The notes: a model not told the origin generated them from the sequence alone. DNA of 64,000 nucleotides from Ovis canadensis (GCF_042477335.2 NC_091263.1:74078501-74142500), one strand, 5' to 3'. Shown: positions 23,283 to 34,290, counted from the stretch's first letter. Numbers and translations are program-made.

Positions 23283-23866
23283 TTTCCCCCTGAGGCTCCA
23301 AGGGGAAAAGCAACAGGCAGCGAGTGTCAGGGGCCCAGAGACTCCCCCCAGGAGACCCAGGCCCCCTTCCCCCGGGGACCTGGGGTCCAAACCCACACCC
23401 GCTCTGTCGCCGTGGGCAGAGACCAGAGGGGCAGGCACTGCCCGGGGTTTCCATGCCCGCCCCCGCTGCTGGGCAGAAGTGACGTGCCTTCAGCGTGTGC
23501 GGGTGAGGGGCGCCCGCTGGAGCCTGAAGCGGTCCTGCGATGCGGTCCTGCGATGCGAGGAGGTGACAGCTAAAGAGAGCCCTCTCCTCTCTCTGTCCCC
23601 ACTTTGCTGTCGAGAAGCACTTCCCGCGCGAAGAGTCTGAGAAAGTCTGGCTCAAGGGCCCCGAGAGGGGCTGGTGTGTAAGGAGGGCTTCAGGGCCTAC
23701 CTGCACAGTTCTTATTCACCCAGGTCCGTCTCAGGGCTGAGTTCCTGCTGTCTCCACGTACAAGACCTGGACAGACGCGACTGCTAAGCAGACACTTCTC
23801 TCCTACGGTTCTAGGTGGAAGCATTCTTTGGCTGCCAACGTTCTACACTATGAGAGGTTTAGGAAG
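23283..23866. other. KBTBD12 intron, GC-rich
   Basis: About 580 bp of GC-rich intron sequence with no repeat recognised and no coding signal. Confidence 0.4.
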
Positions 23867-23992
23867 CGGCTGTTAGTGGCTCAGTCGTGTCCGACTCTTT
23901 CCGACCCCGTGAACTGTAGCCCCTCAGGCTCCTCTGCCCGTGGGATTCTCCAGGCAAGAATACTGGAGTGGGGTGCCATTTCCTTCTCCAAG
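23867..23992 (-). repeat. BovA monomer, antisense
   Basis: 'ggctcagtcgtgtccgactctttccgaccccgtgaac' to 'gtgccatttccttctcca', without a tRNA-derived head. Confidence 0.88.
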
Positions 23993-24252
23993 AGGTTTAG
24001 GAGAGACCCACTCATGAAGGGCACAGGATGAAAACTGACAGGATGCATAGTACATTTTGGTCAAGAAATCACTTCTTACTCTGCATTGTGACCTAGAGAG
24101 TGGCAGCAAAAAGGAGTCGCTGTTAGTAAACTTTTCTTCAAAAGCAAAGCGATTACAGCATATGGATAAATAGTGGAAACTGGAGGAAACCAGACAGAAA
24201 CTGTAACGTATACACACTTAACTCACGCAGCTTCACCTATACCTTCTTAACA

Positions 24253-24432
24253 ATGAAAGTGAAGTGAAAGTCGCTCCGTCGTGTCCGACTCTTGGCGACC
24301 CCATGGACCATACAGTCCCTGGGATTCTCCAGGCCAGAATACTGGAGTGGGGAGCCTTTCCCTTCTCCAGGGGATCTTCCCAACCTGGGGATCGAACCCA
24401 GGTGTCCTGCATCACGGGCGGATTCTTAACAA
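24253..24432 (-). repeat. Bov-tA SINE, antisense
   Basis: 'gaaagtgaagtgaaagtcgctccgtcgtgtccgac' to 'catcacgggcggattcttaac'. It ends about 185 bp from the donor of coding exon 1. Confidence 0.9.
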
Positions 24433-24618
24433 TGAAAGGGAGAGGGAAAATAAGGTGGGCGCTTTCTTTATGAATTTTACCTCGATGTCAGATGCGTGGC
24501 CGCGGGGTGATTCAGAACACATGTGCTTTAAAGCATGTTCTCTCAGCCGTGGCTTCTGCTGCCAGAGTCAAAGCCAGATAACGTCAACAAACTTACAAGC
24601 ACATCACTCAGTACAAAC

Positions 24619-25688
24619 CTGTAGATTTCAACGTTCTTGCTCCTCTGTCTGGAGAGTTTGGAGGCGCTGGCTTCCCCAGCCACGACGATGGTGTTGTCTT
24701 CCATGACGACGCCAGCACACACGGTGCCCAAACCCTCCCCGTACTTGGGAGAGGAGATGAAATAGGTCTTCCGCGACGCAGGGTCATAGCAAAAGCTGGC
24801 GTCCCCGTAGTTCCTGTGTCTCGACCTGATCCCGGAAGCATTGGTGCCGACGCACAGCAGGAGGCTGGTGGTCTCCATGCCGTAACGAAGGTTCCGGGCA
24901 TGCGGCTGGGGCGTCTTGATGGCTTTGAACGCGTTCTGAATGAGGTCGATGCAGTTCGCGTCGCACAGGAGCGCCGTGTTCCTCCTCAGGGCTTGTCTCA
25001 GGAAGGCAGGGCTGACCAGCTGCAACCTCACCTGCCTCAGAAGCTCCACGAGGTGCTCTGTGCGTCGGTCCGGGCAATGATTGACCCACCTCAGGACGAG
25101 GTCCAGAATGCTCTCCTCTCGGGACACGTTCAGGTCGTCCGACTGGATCAGCGTCAGGAGCTGGTGCACCTCCACTTCTAGGATCTCCTCGTGCAAGCTC
25201 ACCTCGGCAAAGTGCTGGTACAAATATTTCCTCGATTGATCGGCTAAGTCTTCAGCTCCAATCTGCTTTGCAAAATAATAGATGCCGACACAGTTGGAGG
25301 CATCCATGTGGGCCATCATGTGCTTCTGACACGCCTGGAAGACGTCCTCCATCTGCATGAAGTAGGCCGCCACGGCCACCGTCTGCACGTTGGCGTTGCT
25401 GACCTCCAGGGCCGCGTGGTACATGTAACGCAGTATCACCGCCACGCTTTCCGCCGTGATGTCGTGAAGCACCACCTCTCTCTGGGTGCACTCGAGCAGC
25501 CCGCAGGTAAACATGGCTTTGAAATACGGACTAAAGGCAGCCAGGACCAGTCTGTGGCAGGGGAACGCCTCCCCTTCCGCGATGATCACAACGTCGATCA
25601 TCTCTGCTAACTCTTTCATGCTGTTAATTCTGTTCAGCAGGTTCAAGCTGTGCTGGTATTTCTCTTTCCCCTCGGACTTGCACTCCAT
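24619..25688 (-). CDS. KBTBD12: KBTBD12 coding exon 1 (start codon, BTB, BACK, first Kelch part)
   Basis: The exon's coding part has 356 codons plus two bases, from MECKSEGKEKYQ to NVEIYR. The donor GTTTGT begins at 24618 and splits the Arg codon (AG|G), which exon 2 completes. The start at 25688 sits in a strong context (GCGCCATGG) and matches the family N-terminus. Domains in order: BTB about residues 25-120 ('DVVIIAEGEAFPCHRLVLAA', 'SPYFKAMFTCGLLE'), BACK about 130-235 ('NCVGIYYFAKQIGAEDLAD', 'ILDLVLRWVNH'), then the start of the Kelch propeller ('SFCYDPASRKTYFISSPKYG', about 298-317). Proteins of this class usually act as CUL3 ubiquitin-ligase adaptors, with BTB/BACK binding CUL3 and Kelch binding the target. 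That role is inferred here. The frame is intact, so the gene looks functional. Other BTB-Kelch members were considered, but the exact N-terminus fits KBTBD12 best. Confidence 0.96.
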
Positions 25689-25798
25689 GGCGCCCTCTCC
25701 GGTGCCTAAGAAGGTCTTCTTTAAATGTAGCTTGATTCTCGAGGGCCTGTTTTCATGTCTGATTACTCACCAAGCAACAGAGATGTCATGAAGCACTC
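25689..25798 (-). promoter_or_regulatory. KBTBD12: KBTBD12 5' UTR segment with two upstream ORFs
   Basis: An acceptor 'ctttccttcccctcag' ends at 25799, so the coding exon begins with about 110 nt of 5' UTR and at least one upstream noncoding exon is expected. Two short upstream ORFs lie in it: 25,789-25,763 (8 codons, MTSLLLGE) and 25,756-25,721 (11 codons, MKTGPRESSYI). Both end before the main ATG, so they could reduce translation. The end of the first uORF also contains a good 5' splice-site sequence (GGTGAGT, around 25,771-25,765), so the segment could instead be spliced internally. Confidence 0.7.
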
Positions 25799-25934
25799 CT
25801 GAGGGGAAGGAAAGAGGCAGGTTTCTTCTAAGAAAAAGATCCTCTGAAATTTAAACATGCAGCATTATTTCTAAGAGGTATTTTTAAGTAAACATGCATT
25901 CCAAGCAGAGACTTTTTATATTAAGACCACCACT

Positions 25935-26200
25935 AGGGGCCCTCCCTGGTGGCCGAGCAGTGAAGAACCCAGCTGCCAAGCGGGAGGCTCGGGTTCAGTC
26001 CCTGGGTCGGGAAGATCCCCTGGAGAAGGAAATGGCAACCCGCTCCAGGATTCTTGCCCAGGAAATCCCACAGACAGAGGAGCCTGGCGGGCCACAGTTC
26101 ACAGGGTCGCAAAGAGTCAGACACGACCTAGTGAGGAAACAGCAACAAGAGACATTGGTTGTAAAAAAAAAAAGAAGAAGAAGAAAAAGAAAAACCAATA
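25935..26200 (+). repeat. Bov-tA SINE with A-rich tail
   Basis: 'ggggccctccctggtggccgagcagtgaagaacc' to 'cagacacgacctagtgagg', followed by an A-rich tail with 'aagaagaagaaaaag'. It lies 140 bp upstream of the KBTBD12 acceptor. Confidence 0.93.
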
Positions 26201-26324
26201 AATTATTAACCACGAACAATATTTCTCTAACTAATGGCAGAGATTTTTCTAGGAGGGCTGGGAAGACCTTCCTGCCAAAGTGAATGGAGAGAGAACAGAC
26301 GGACACCTTTAAAAACACTAATCT

Positions 26325-26550
26325 TACTTGTTTACCTGTGGCGCCGGCTCTCAGATGCTGGGTGGCTCTCTCGGCTGCGGGGTGCAGGCTGCCCAGGACA
26401 GGGGTCTCCCGCGGTGCACAGACTCTAGGCTGTGCGGGCTTCGTCCCCCCACCCCCACCCCCCGAGGCGTGTGGAATCTTCCCAGACCAGGGATCGAGCC
26501 TGTGTCCCCCGCATTGGCAGGCAGGCTCTCAACCACTGGACCAGCAGGGA
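26325..26550 (-). repeat. CHR-type SINE, long form, antisense
   Basis: 'gcgccggctctcagatgctggg' to 'caaccactggaccagcagggag', with an internal C-run 'cccccacccccacccccc'. Confidence 0.7.
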
Positions 26551-27296
26551 GTCGAGACGGGCACCTTCTGTGTGTCCACTTCTTGTTACCAAATTCAGCT
26601 GACCCTCAGGTGGCGGACCAGGGCCATCAGGAGACAGTCTCTCTGTGGAGATGCAACCCCACCACCCCCAAGGTTACAAGCGCAATCCCCCAGAACACAC
26701 CCAGATGCGATCACAGCCGGTCTGCAAAATCACAAGGGGCCATGCAGGCTGGCTGGAAAAGCAGTCCACTAAAATTCTGCTCAGACTTTGCTGTGGAGTA
26801 AATACTTTGAAACAGGGCTTGGGAAAGCAAAGCACAGCCAAGCGTCTGTCTGTCGATGTGGGAACTCAGAGCACTTGAAACTTACAACCAAATCGTCCTA
26901 AACTCACAAAGCCCACAGGAGTCCCCCGCCTCCTCTGACCCTCCCTTGGCTCTTTCCTGCTTCCCAGAGGCAGAGGCAGCGGCGGAATTACTTCCTGCCT
27001 GAAAAGGCACACGTCTAAATAAAATTCCTTTAAGCTTGTCTCAGCTTCCCCTTTCCCAGGGGAATGGAAGCTAATTAGCCACTTTGCTCTAAAGAACGAC
27101 ATTCCCAGAGTTGGAAGCCCTGAATGGGAGGAGTGGATCTCAAGCCTCTGTCACCTCGTCCAGGTGTAACGTGGCCAAAGTTGTACACAGCAAGAATCAA
27201 CATCGATGGCAGAAACGTCAGCAGACGAGCTGAGAAACAAGGGGTGGCGATAACTTCAACACCGTGAAAGCAGAGTCTGTCAGCTATAAAGGTTAT
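26551..27296. other. Unique sequence, no feature recognised
   Basis: No repeat recognised. It ends with the left copy of the BovB target-site duplication TAAAGGTTAT (27,287-27,296). Confidence 0.45.
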
Positions 27297-29156
27297 CAGT
27301 TCAGTTCAGTTCAGTCGCTCAGTCGTGTCCGACTCCCTGCGACCCCATGAATCGCAGCACACCAGGCCTCCCTGTCCATCACCATCTCCTGGAATTCACT
27401 CAGACTCACGTCCATCGAGTAAGTGATGCCATCCAGCCATCTCATCCTCTGTCGTCCCCTTCTCCTCCTGCCCCCAATCCCTCCCAGCATCAGAGTCTTT
27501 TCCAATGAGTCAACTCTTCGCATGAGGTGGCCAAAGTACTGGAGTTTCAGCCTTAGCATCATTCCTTCCAAAGAAGTCCCAGGGCTGATCTTCAGAATGG
27601 ACTGGTTGGATCTCCTTGCAGTCCAAGGGACTCTCAAGAGTCTTCTCCAACACCACAGTTCAAAAGCATCAATTCTTCGGTGCTCAGCTTTCTTCACAGT
27701 CCAACTCTCACATCCATACATGACCACTGGAAAAACCATAGCCTTGACTACACAGACCTTTGTCGGCAAAATAATGTCTCTGCTTTTGAAAATACTATCT
27801 AGGTTGCTCATAACTTTTCTTCCAAGGAGTCAGCGTCTTTTATTTTCATGGCTGCAGTCACCATCTGCAGTGATTTTGGAGCCCCCCAAAATAAAGTCTG
27901 ACACTGTTTCCACTGTTTCCCCATCTATTTCCCATGAAGTGATGGGACCAGATGCCATGATCTTCGTTTTCTGAATGTTGAGCTTTAAGCCAGCTTTTTC
28001 ACTCTTCTCTTTCACTTTCATCAAGAGGCTTTTTAGTTCCTCTTCACCTTCTGCCATAAGGGTGGTATCATCTGCATATCTGAGGTTATTGATATTTCTC
28101 CCGGCAATCTTGATTCCAGCTTGTGTTTCTTCCAGTCCAGCGTTTCTCATGATGTACTCTGCATAGAAGTTAAATAAGCAGGGTGACAATATACAGCCTT
28201 GACATACTCCTTTCCCTATTTGGAATCAGTCTGTTCCATGTCCAGTTCTAACTGTTGTTTCCTGACCTGCATATAGGTTTCTCAAGAGGCAGGTCAGGTG
28301 GTCTGGTATTCCCATCTCTTTCAGAATTTTCCACAGTTTATTGTGATCCACACAGTCAAAGGCTTTGGCATAGTCAATGAAGCAGAAATGATGTTTTTCT
28401 GGAACTCTCTTGCTTTTCTGTGATCCAGCGGATGTTGGCAATTTGATCTCTGGTTCCTCTGCCTTTTCTAAAACCAGCTTGAACATCTGGAAGTTCACGG
28501 TTCACGTATTGCTGAAGCCTGGCTTGGAGAATTTTGAGCATTACTTTACTAGGATGTGAGATGAGTGCAATTGTGTGGTAGTTTGAGCATTCTTTGGCAT
28601 TGCGTTCCTTTGGGATTGGAATGAAAACTGACCTTTTCCAGTCCTGTGGCCACTGCTGAGTTTTCCCAATTTGCTGGCATATTGAGTGCAGCACTTTCAC
28701 AGCATCATCTTTCAAGATTTGAAAGAGCTCCACTGGAATGCCATCACCTCCACTAGCTTTGTTCATTGTGATGCTTTCTAAGGCCCACTTGACTTCACAT
28801 TCCAGGATGTCTGGCTCTAGGTGAGTGGTCACACCATCGTGATTATCTGGGTCATGAAGATCTTTTTTGTACAGTTCTTCTGTGTAGTCTTGCCACCTCT
28901 TCTTAATATCTTCGGCTTCTGTTAGGTCCAGACCATTTCTGTCCTTTATCGAGCCCATCTTTGCATGAAATGTTCCCTTGGTATCTCTAATTTTCTTGAA
29001 GAGATCTCTAGTCTTTCCCATTCTGTTGTTTTCCTCTATTTTTTTTGCATTAATCACTGAGGAAGGCTTTCTTATCTCTTCTTGCTATTCTTTGGAACTC
29101 TGCATTCGGATGCTTATATCTTTCCTTTTCTCCTTTGCTTTTCGCTTATAACCTTG
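27297..29156 (-). repeat. BovB LINE, 1.86 kb, with a clear target-site duplication
   Basis: The 3' end is at the left, with the (CAGTT)n tail 'gttcagttcagttcagttcag'. The 5' truncation is at the right. Perfect 10-bp repeats TAAAGGTTAT flank it (27,287-27,296 and 29,157-29,166). On the minus strand it holds most of the RT ORF in several blocks: 29,057-28,374 (up to 'FLLH'), 28,189-27,830 with motif C 'LRYADDTTLMAEGEE', and 27,811-27,311 (C-terminal part). Frameshifts separate the blocks, so the protein is no longer made as one chain. Confidence 0.96.
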
Positions 29157-29437
29157 TAAAGGTTATAAGCTTTCTAAATTTCTGTAATCCGGTAAAGTGT
29201 TAGAAATCTCATCTGTCTCAATGAGACATGGCACGTTTTCGATGTTAAATTAAAGTTCATTTCAGGAAAGGAGTGTTAAGCATGAAAGGGATGTTTAATG
29301 ATATGATAGCAACTGTAAGACCTAAAAAAATGACTGCTCAAGGCTGTGGAATCATAGTGACTAGCCAGTCCCAGAAGCCTACACTTGAGACGAGAACGCA
29401 GCCCTCCTCGACGGACTTTCCGGCAGTAAACGGCTCA

Positions 29438-29645
29438 GCTGGCTTCCGTAATGGCTCGGTGGTAAAGAGCCTCCCTGCCAACGCACGAGACCCAGGTTCG
29501 ATCCCTGGGTCTGGAAGATCCCCTGGAGGAGAAAATGGCAATCCACTCCAGTCTTCTTGCCTGGAAAATCCCATGGACGGAGGAGCCTGGTGGGCTACAG
29601 CCCATGGGGTCGCAGAGTCAGCTATGACTTACGACTAAGCAGCAA
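29438..29645 (+). repeat. Bov-tA SINE
   Basis: 'tggcttccgtaatggctcggtggtaaagagcc' to 'ggggtcgcagagtcagctatgac'. Confidence 0.92.
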
Positions 29646-30299
29646 TAGGAGTGGGACAGTGGCTCAGCTGCTCTCCAGTAAGAAGGTGAAGCTCACGTGT
29701 GAGAGTTTTCCGGCTGAAGGTGAGCCTCTGCTTTTTGCTTTGTTGTAGATTTTTACAAAGAGAATCCAACTATGGGTAATTAGGCAGTCATCATCTTTCT
29801 GAGCTCTCCTGCAACACATTACGAGTGGTCCAAAGCATATTATGTAGCCTTCTTTATACATAAACACATCAGTCAGCTTTACAGATGACAGCTGTTGCCT
29901 CAACCTAAAAAGTGTAAAACTGCTCTTATAAGGAAATAAATGTTTGAAGATTTCCATTCCGTTTGCTGATATATAAGACTTTCAGAGGGCACCCACCCCC
30001 ACAGTGCTAGAAGGCCATGAGCAAGCTTCCCGGTGGAGTTGCAGGATCTAACACGATCCAGGCAGTTCAGCCTTGCTAACTGCTAAAGCTTGTCTGGATG
30101 GCGCTGGAGGGAAACGAGGCACTGGGGACCCAAGCGTTACGGCTGCAGCCTAGGATTTCGTACCTTTCAGGCAGGAACCAAGCCACCCTAGTTGAACCTT
30201 TTGGCTTAGGACTAGTTTCATAAAAACAGAAGTGGCATTCGTTTCAAAGAGGTTAAAAACGGAATCCTTGGTCCCTGATGGACGGGTTTTCTGTTTTTA
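29646..30299. other. Unique sequence, no feature recognised
   Basis: Contains a 97-codon minus-strand frame (29,957-29,664) with no recognisable domain or splice support, not called as a gene. Confidence 0.4.
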
Positions 30300-30482
30300 A
30301 ACCTCCATCTCGTTTATTCATGCATTTGGCTGCGCCGCTGCGGAACGTGGGTGCTTTGATCTTTGGGTGGCATGTGAGCCCTTAGTTGCGACGTGTGGGA
30401 TCCAGTTCGTTGCCTAGGGGTGAAACCGGGGCCCCCTGCACTGGGACCGCTGAGTCTCGCCGCCGGACCACCAGGGAAGGCC
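30300..30482 (-). repeat. CHR-type SINE, antisense
   Basis: 'cctccatctcgtttattcatgcatttggctgcgcc' to 'cgccggaccaccagggaaggccc'. Confidence 0.82.
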
Positions 30483-31089
30483 CGGGGCCAGTTTGCTTGG
30501 TAAACACGTCACAGGTAACGTCTCACACGCAGCTCTGTGCGCACAGCGCCAGCGTCCCCTCAGCACCAGCCTCCCTCCCTCGGGGCTCCCCCCCACACCC
30601 CTCGCCCTGAGGCTGCTTCAGGGGCCGGTGGGAGCCTGATTCTGGCCCGACTGCAGTGATGCTCAGCCTCTGGTGCCGTGGTCAGGGGCAGCCGTGCGCT
30701 GCACAGATCGTGTGCCCACAGCCGGCGCGAGGACAGAGCCAGGACAGGAAAGGCGGCGGCGCTTCAGACATCCCTCATGTCCGTACGTTTCAGTTCAGAG
30801 GGAGATGCCAGTCCCTTCGATGTCTGAGCAAGCTTGCGTTGCTGGGTGCTGTAGCTGGCACGCAGGAGGCCTCACTGGCACGAGCGGCATGTGCGTGAGC
30901 ACGGGGCAGCGTGGCCCGAGGCCCTGCGGATGCGCATCGCGGTTTCACTCGGTGTACGCTTGCGGTCTGTTACTGCACTGCGCAGCAAAAGAACTGCAGG
31001 CGTTTCCAGCGTCGCTCACTTCTCCTTGCTGGAAGGCGGGAAGCACGGAGTCAACTCTTCTGAATTTACCTCTTCATGTTCAGTGACCA
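30483..31089. other. Unique GC-rich sequence
   Basis: No repeat recognised. Plus-strand frames up to 137 codons (30,673-31,086) match nothing I know. Confidence 0.4.
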
Positions 31090-31165
31090 GAGCATCTTAG
31101 AACCAGAGGGACTGAGTCCTGAACCCAGACTCCAGAGCCTGCCCTCTTAATCAGCCCCCTAACGC
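31090..31165 (+). repeat. MIR-like fragment
   Basis: 'tgaacccagactccagagcctgccctcttaatcag' matches the MIR 3' wording 'gaacccaggcctccagagcctgctcttaacca'. Confidence 0.5.
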
Positions 31166-31207
31166 AAGCACCCGACTACAGCCGGAGAGGAAGCCTCAGG
31201 CTCCGTG

Positions 31208-31248
31208 GGATTTCTGTCCGAGTTCAGCGCTGCCACTGCAATGCAGGG
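31208..31248 (+). mobile_element. hAT-type DNA element, left part (split)
   Basis: 'gggatttctgtccgagttcagcgctgccactgcaatgcaggg' looks like the internal left part of a nonautonomous hAT-Charlie type element. It stops at the BovB target site ATGCAGGG (31,241-31,248) and continues at 32,293. Confidence 0.5.
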
Positions 31249-32292
31249 CTTCAGTTCAGTTCAGTTCAGTCGCTCAGTCGTGTCCGACCCTTTGTGACCC
31301 CATGAACCACAGCACACCAGGCCTCCCTGTCCAACTCCCGGAGTTTACCCAAACCCATGTCCATCGAGTCGGTGATGCCATCCAGCCATCTCACCCTCTG
31401 TCTTCCCCTCCTCCTCCTGCCCTCAATCTTTCCCAGCATCAGGGTCTTTCCAAATGAGTCAGCTCTTCACATCAGGTGGCCAAAGTATTGGAGCTTCAGC
31501 TTCAAAATCATTCCTTTCAATGAACACCCAGGACTGATCTTTAGGATGGACTGGTTGGACCTCCTTGCAGTCCAAGGGACTCTCAGGAGTCTTCTCCAAC
31601 ACCACAATTCAACAGCATCAATTCTTTGGCGCTCAGCTTTCTTTATAGTCCAACTCTCACATCCATACATGACCACTGGAAAAACCATAGCTTTGATTAG
31701 ACAGACCTTCGTTGACAAAGTAATGTCTCTGCTTTTTAATATGCTATCTAGGTTGGTCATAACTTCCTTCTAAGGAGTACTGCTGCTGCTGCTGCTGCTA
31801 AGTCACTTCAGTCGTGTCTGACTCTGTGCGACCCCATAGACAGCAGCCCACCAGGCTCCCCCATCCCTGGGATTCTCCAGGCAAGAACACTGGAGTGGGT
31901 TGCTATTTCCTTCTCCAGTGCATGAAAGTGAAAAGTGAAAGTGAAGTCGCTCAGTCGTGTCCAACCCTTAGCGACCCCCTGGACTGCAGCCCACCAGGCT
32001 CCTCTGTCCATGGGACTTTCCAGGCAAGAGTTCTATGGAGTGAGTGTCTTTTAATTTCATGGCTGCGATCACCATCTGATTTCGGAGCCCAGAAAAATAA
32101 AGTCAGCCAGTTTCCACTGTTTCCCCATCCATTTGCCATGAACTGATGGGACCAGATGCCCTGGTCTTAGTTTTCTGAACGGTGAGCTTTGGGCCAGCTT
32201 TTCCACGCTCCTCTTTCACCTTCGTCATGAGGCGTGTTAGCTCCTTGTCGCTTTCCGCTGTAAGGGTGGGGTCGTCTGCGTGTCTGAGGCTG
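31249..32292 (-). repeat. BovB LINE, antisense, split by BOV-A2
   Basis: The 3' tail '(tcagt)n' starts at 31,249. The BovB text runs to about 31,775, is interrupted by BOV-A2, and resumes at about 32,040 with 'gtgtcttttaatttcatggctgc', ending at 32,292. Direct repeats ATGCAGGG (31,241-31,248 and 32,293-32,300) mark the insertion. The RT frame is degraded; 'SWTIKKAERQRIDAVELWCW' remains. Confidence 0.93.
31780..32034 (-). repeat. BOV-A2 SINE (dimer) with (GCT)n tract, inside BovB
   Basis: 'ctgctgctgctgctgctgctaagtcacttcagtcg', first BovA monomer, linker 'gcatgaaagtgaaaagtgaaagtgaagtcgctcag', second monomer. Two BovA units joined by the GAAAGTGAAA linker define BOV-A2. Possible short flanking repeat GGAGT on each side. 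Confidence 0.95.
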
Positions 32293-32535
32293 ATGCAGGG
32301 GCAGCCACAGGCAGTGTGCAACAGGCGAGCACCGCTCTGTGCCAGAAATGGATGTTTTACAGACACGGAAACTTGCATTTCATACATTTTCACATCATGA
32401 AATGTTGTTCTTCTTTTGGTTTTAAAAAGCCAGTTAAAATGATGAAATTCATTCTGAGCTCGTGGGCTATACAAAACAGGCAGCAGGACACCAAGCCTGC
32501 ACCGCTGTCGGGGGAAGCCCGCCGCCCAGACCCTG
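32293..32535 (+). mobile_element. hAT-type DNA element, right part
   Basis: 'cagacacggaaacttgcatttcatacattttcacatcatgaaatgttgttcttcttttgg' and 'tgagctcgtgggctatacaaaacaggcagcaggac' resemble the internal text of a nonautonomous hAT-Charlie element known across placental mammals. I cannot fix the exact family name. Confidence 0.6.
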
Positions 32536-32807
32536 CCTGGCGCCCGGCCTGCAAGCCTGTGCTGCAGTCCAGCTGGAGAGTTTGAGACGGGGAAGGCTCA
32601 GAGTCCTGTTTTAAAAAGATCATCTTGTTGTCTCCCCGAGATTCCCAAAGATAAATCAATTTTCTAAATAAATGTTTGGATGCAGTTTCTCCGCCCCAAA
32701 CACTGGCTTCAACAACAACAGCAACAAATAATACTTTTCACATTTGGAAGAGCATTCATGACTGTTTTAGGTGAGAGCATATATTTGAGCATCTGTTCCT
32801 TCTAACC

Positions 32808-33023
32808 GCGGGGCTTCCCTGCGGGCTCAGGCAGTAAAGCGTCCGCCTGCAGTGTGGGGGACCCGGGTTCAATCCCTGGGTCGGGAAGATCCCCTGGAGA
32901 AGGAAATGGCAACCCACTCCAGTGTTCTGGCCTGGAGAATCCCATGGATGGAGGAGCGTGGTGGGCTACAGTCCATGGGGTCACAGAGAGTCAGACACGA
33001 CTGAGCGATTTCACTGGTTCACT
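32808..33023 (+). repeat. Bov-tA SINE with perfect 12-bp target-site duplication
   Basis: Complete element 'gcggggcttccctgcgggctcaggcag' to 'gacacgactgagcgatttcactggttcac'. Flanked by TTCCTTCTAACC at 32,796-32,807 and 33,024-33,035, so a fairly young insertion. Confidence 0.96.
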
Positions 33024-33236
33024 TTCCTTCTAACCACCTTTTCTACCACTCCTGAAAGCTACTCTAATTGCTATGGATTTACAGACCAAATGACTTTCCT
33101 GGTGAAACTCTGGAAAATGCTCGGGCAGTTATATGTTTCAATAAGTGTTCCCAGAATTGCTTCTTGTACGCAAGATCTGCATAGAAGACACTGGTATTGC
33201 AGACGGGGGCTTTAAAGTGAGGTGGTCCTGGGTCTG

Positions 33237-33454
33237 GGATTCCCTGGTGGCTCAGACAGTAAAGAATCTGCCTGCAGTGTGGGAGACCTGGGTTCAATCC
33301 TTGGGTTGGGAAGAACCCCTGGAGAAGGGAATGGCAACCCACTCCAGTGTTCTTGCCTGGGGACTTCCATGGACAGAGGAGCCTGGCGGGCTATAGTTCA
33401 GGGGGTCGCAAAGCGTTGGACACGACTGAGCAACTCACACACACACCCCAGAAT
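33237..33454 (+). repeat. Bov-tA SINE with (CA)n tail
   Basis: 'ggattccctggtggctcagacagtaaagaatctgcc' to 'ggacacgactgagcaactcacacacacacc'. An imperfect 10-bp duplication, CCTGGGTCTG (33,227-33,236) and CCTAGGTCTG (33,455-33,464), flanks it. Confidence 0.94.
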
Positions 33455-33604
33455 CCTAGGTCTGAGTTGAGCCATCTACTTGCTGTCATCCTAGAACATG
33501 GAACCTTTCTGCACGTCGGGTTCTGCATCAGGAAGATGCGGGCGCTGTATATAAGTAAAGTATTCACAGCTGGATCAGTCCTTTGGGCCAAGGTGCTCAT
33601 GGGG

Positions 33605-33800
33605 GGTAGCAGTGTGGCTCAGAGGTGAGGGACATGGGCTTTCTCTTGGGTTCCTGAGGCCTGCGACCTGGCTGTGCCATTCACAACACGAGCAAGTTTC
33701 TCAGCCTCTTTCTGATTCCTGGCGTGAGACCAGTGTTGAGAATTATATGAGAACAGTTGGGAGAATTGAACAGGGCCATGCGTGTCCAATGCATAATTTG
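33605..33800 (+). repeat. MIR SINE, nearly full length
   Basis: Follows the MIR order: 'gtagcagtgtggctcagaggtgagggacatgggc', 'tgcgacctggctgtgccattcac', 'gagcaagtttctcagcctctttctg', 'gagaattatatgagaac', 'gaacagggccatg'. Confidence 0.7.
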
Positions 33801-34290
33801 CTTGGTGAAGCTGAATACACCTGGGCAAATAATTTATGAACAAAAGAAGTTTGGGCTCCTAGACAAACTGCTTGTGGGCACAGACACGGCTCACCAGTGA
33901 AAGAACAGACAGTAACTTTTCCCTGGGGGTTGGGGCACAGAGGGCATTCTCCCTTCATCAGCAAAATAAAGCTGTGCAAATGTTCCCAGTGATATCAATG
34001 GGGAGTTATTCTCTGCTCCGATTTATAGAAGACTGAATTGGCGCGCTCATGTTAACAGTGCCCATAATAATGGGGAAAAATGAGTAGCAAAGATAAATAT
34101 GTCACAAGAATAAAGCCTGATTACTCTGCAAACCCAACATGCAGTTTCACCCACGTCCAGAATACTTAGTTTTAAGAAGTGGATTGCTATAAAGTTTAAC
34201 GGGACATAAGACTGTTAATTTACTTAAACTGCCAGTGTTGTTCTTTTTACTATGTTTAGCTTCATAATCTTTATATTATCTTTAAAGCTG
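33801..34290. other. Unique sequence, no feature recognised
   Basis: AT-rich DNA, no repeat recognised. Confidence 0.4.

Noticed and set aside
29664..29957. 97-codon minus-strand frame between KBTBD12 and its possible promoter
   Set aside because: No domain, no convincing splice sites and no start context. Could be revisited if transcripts appear.
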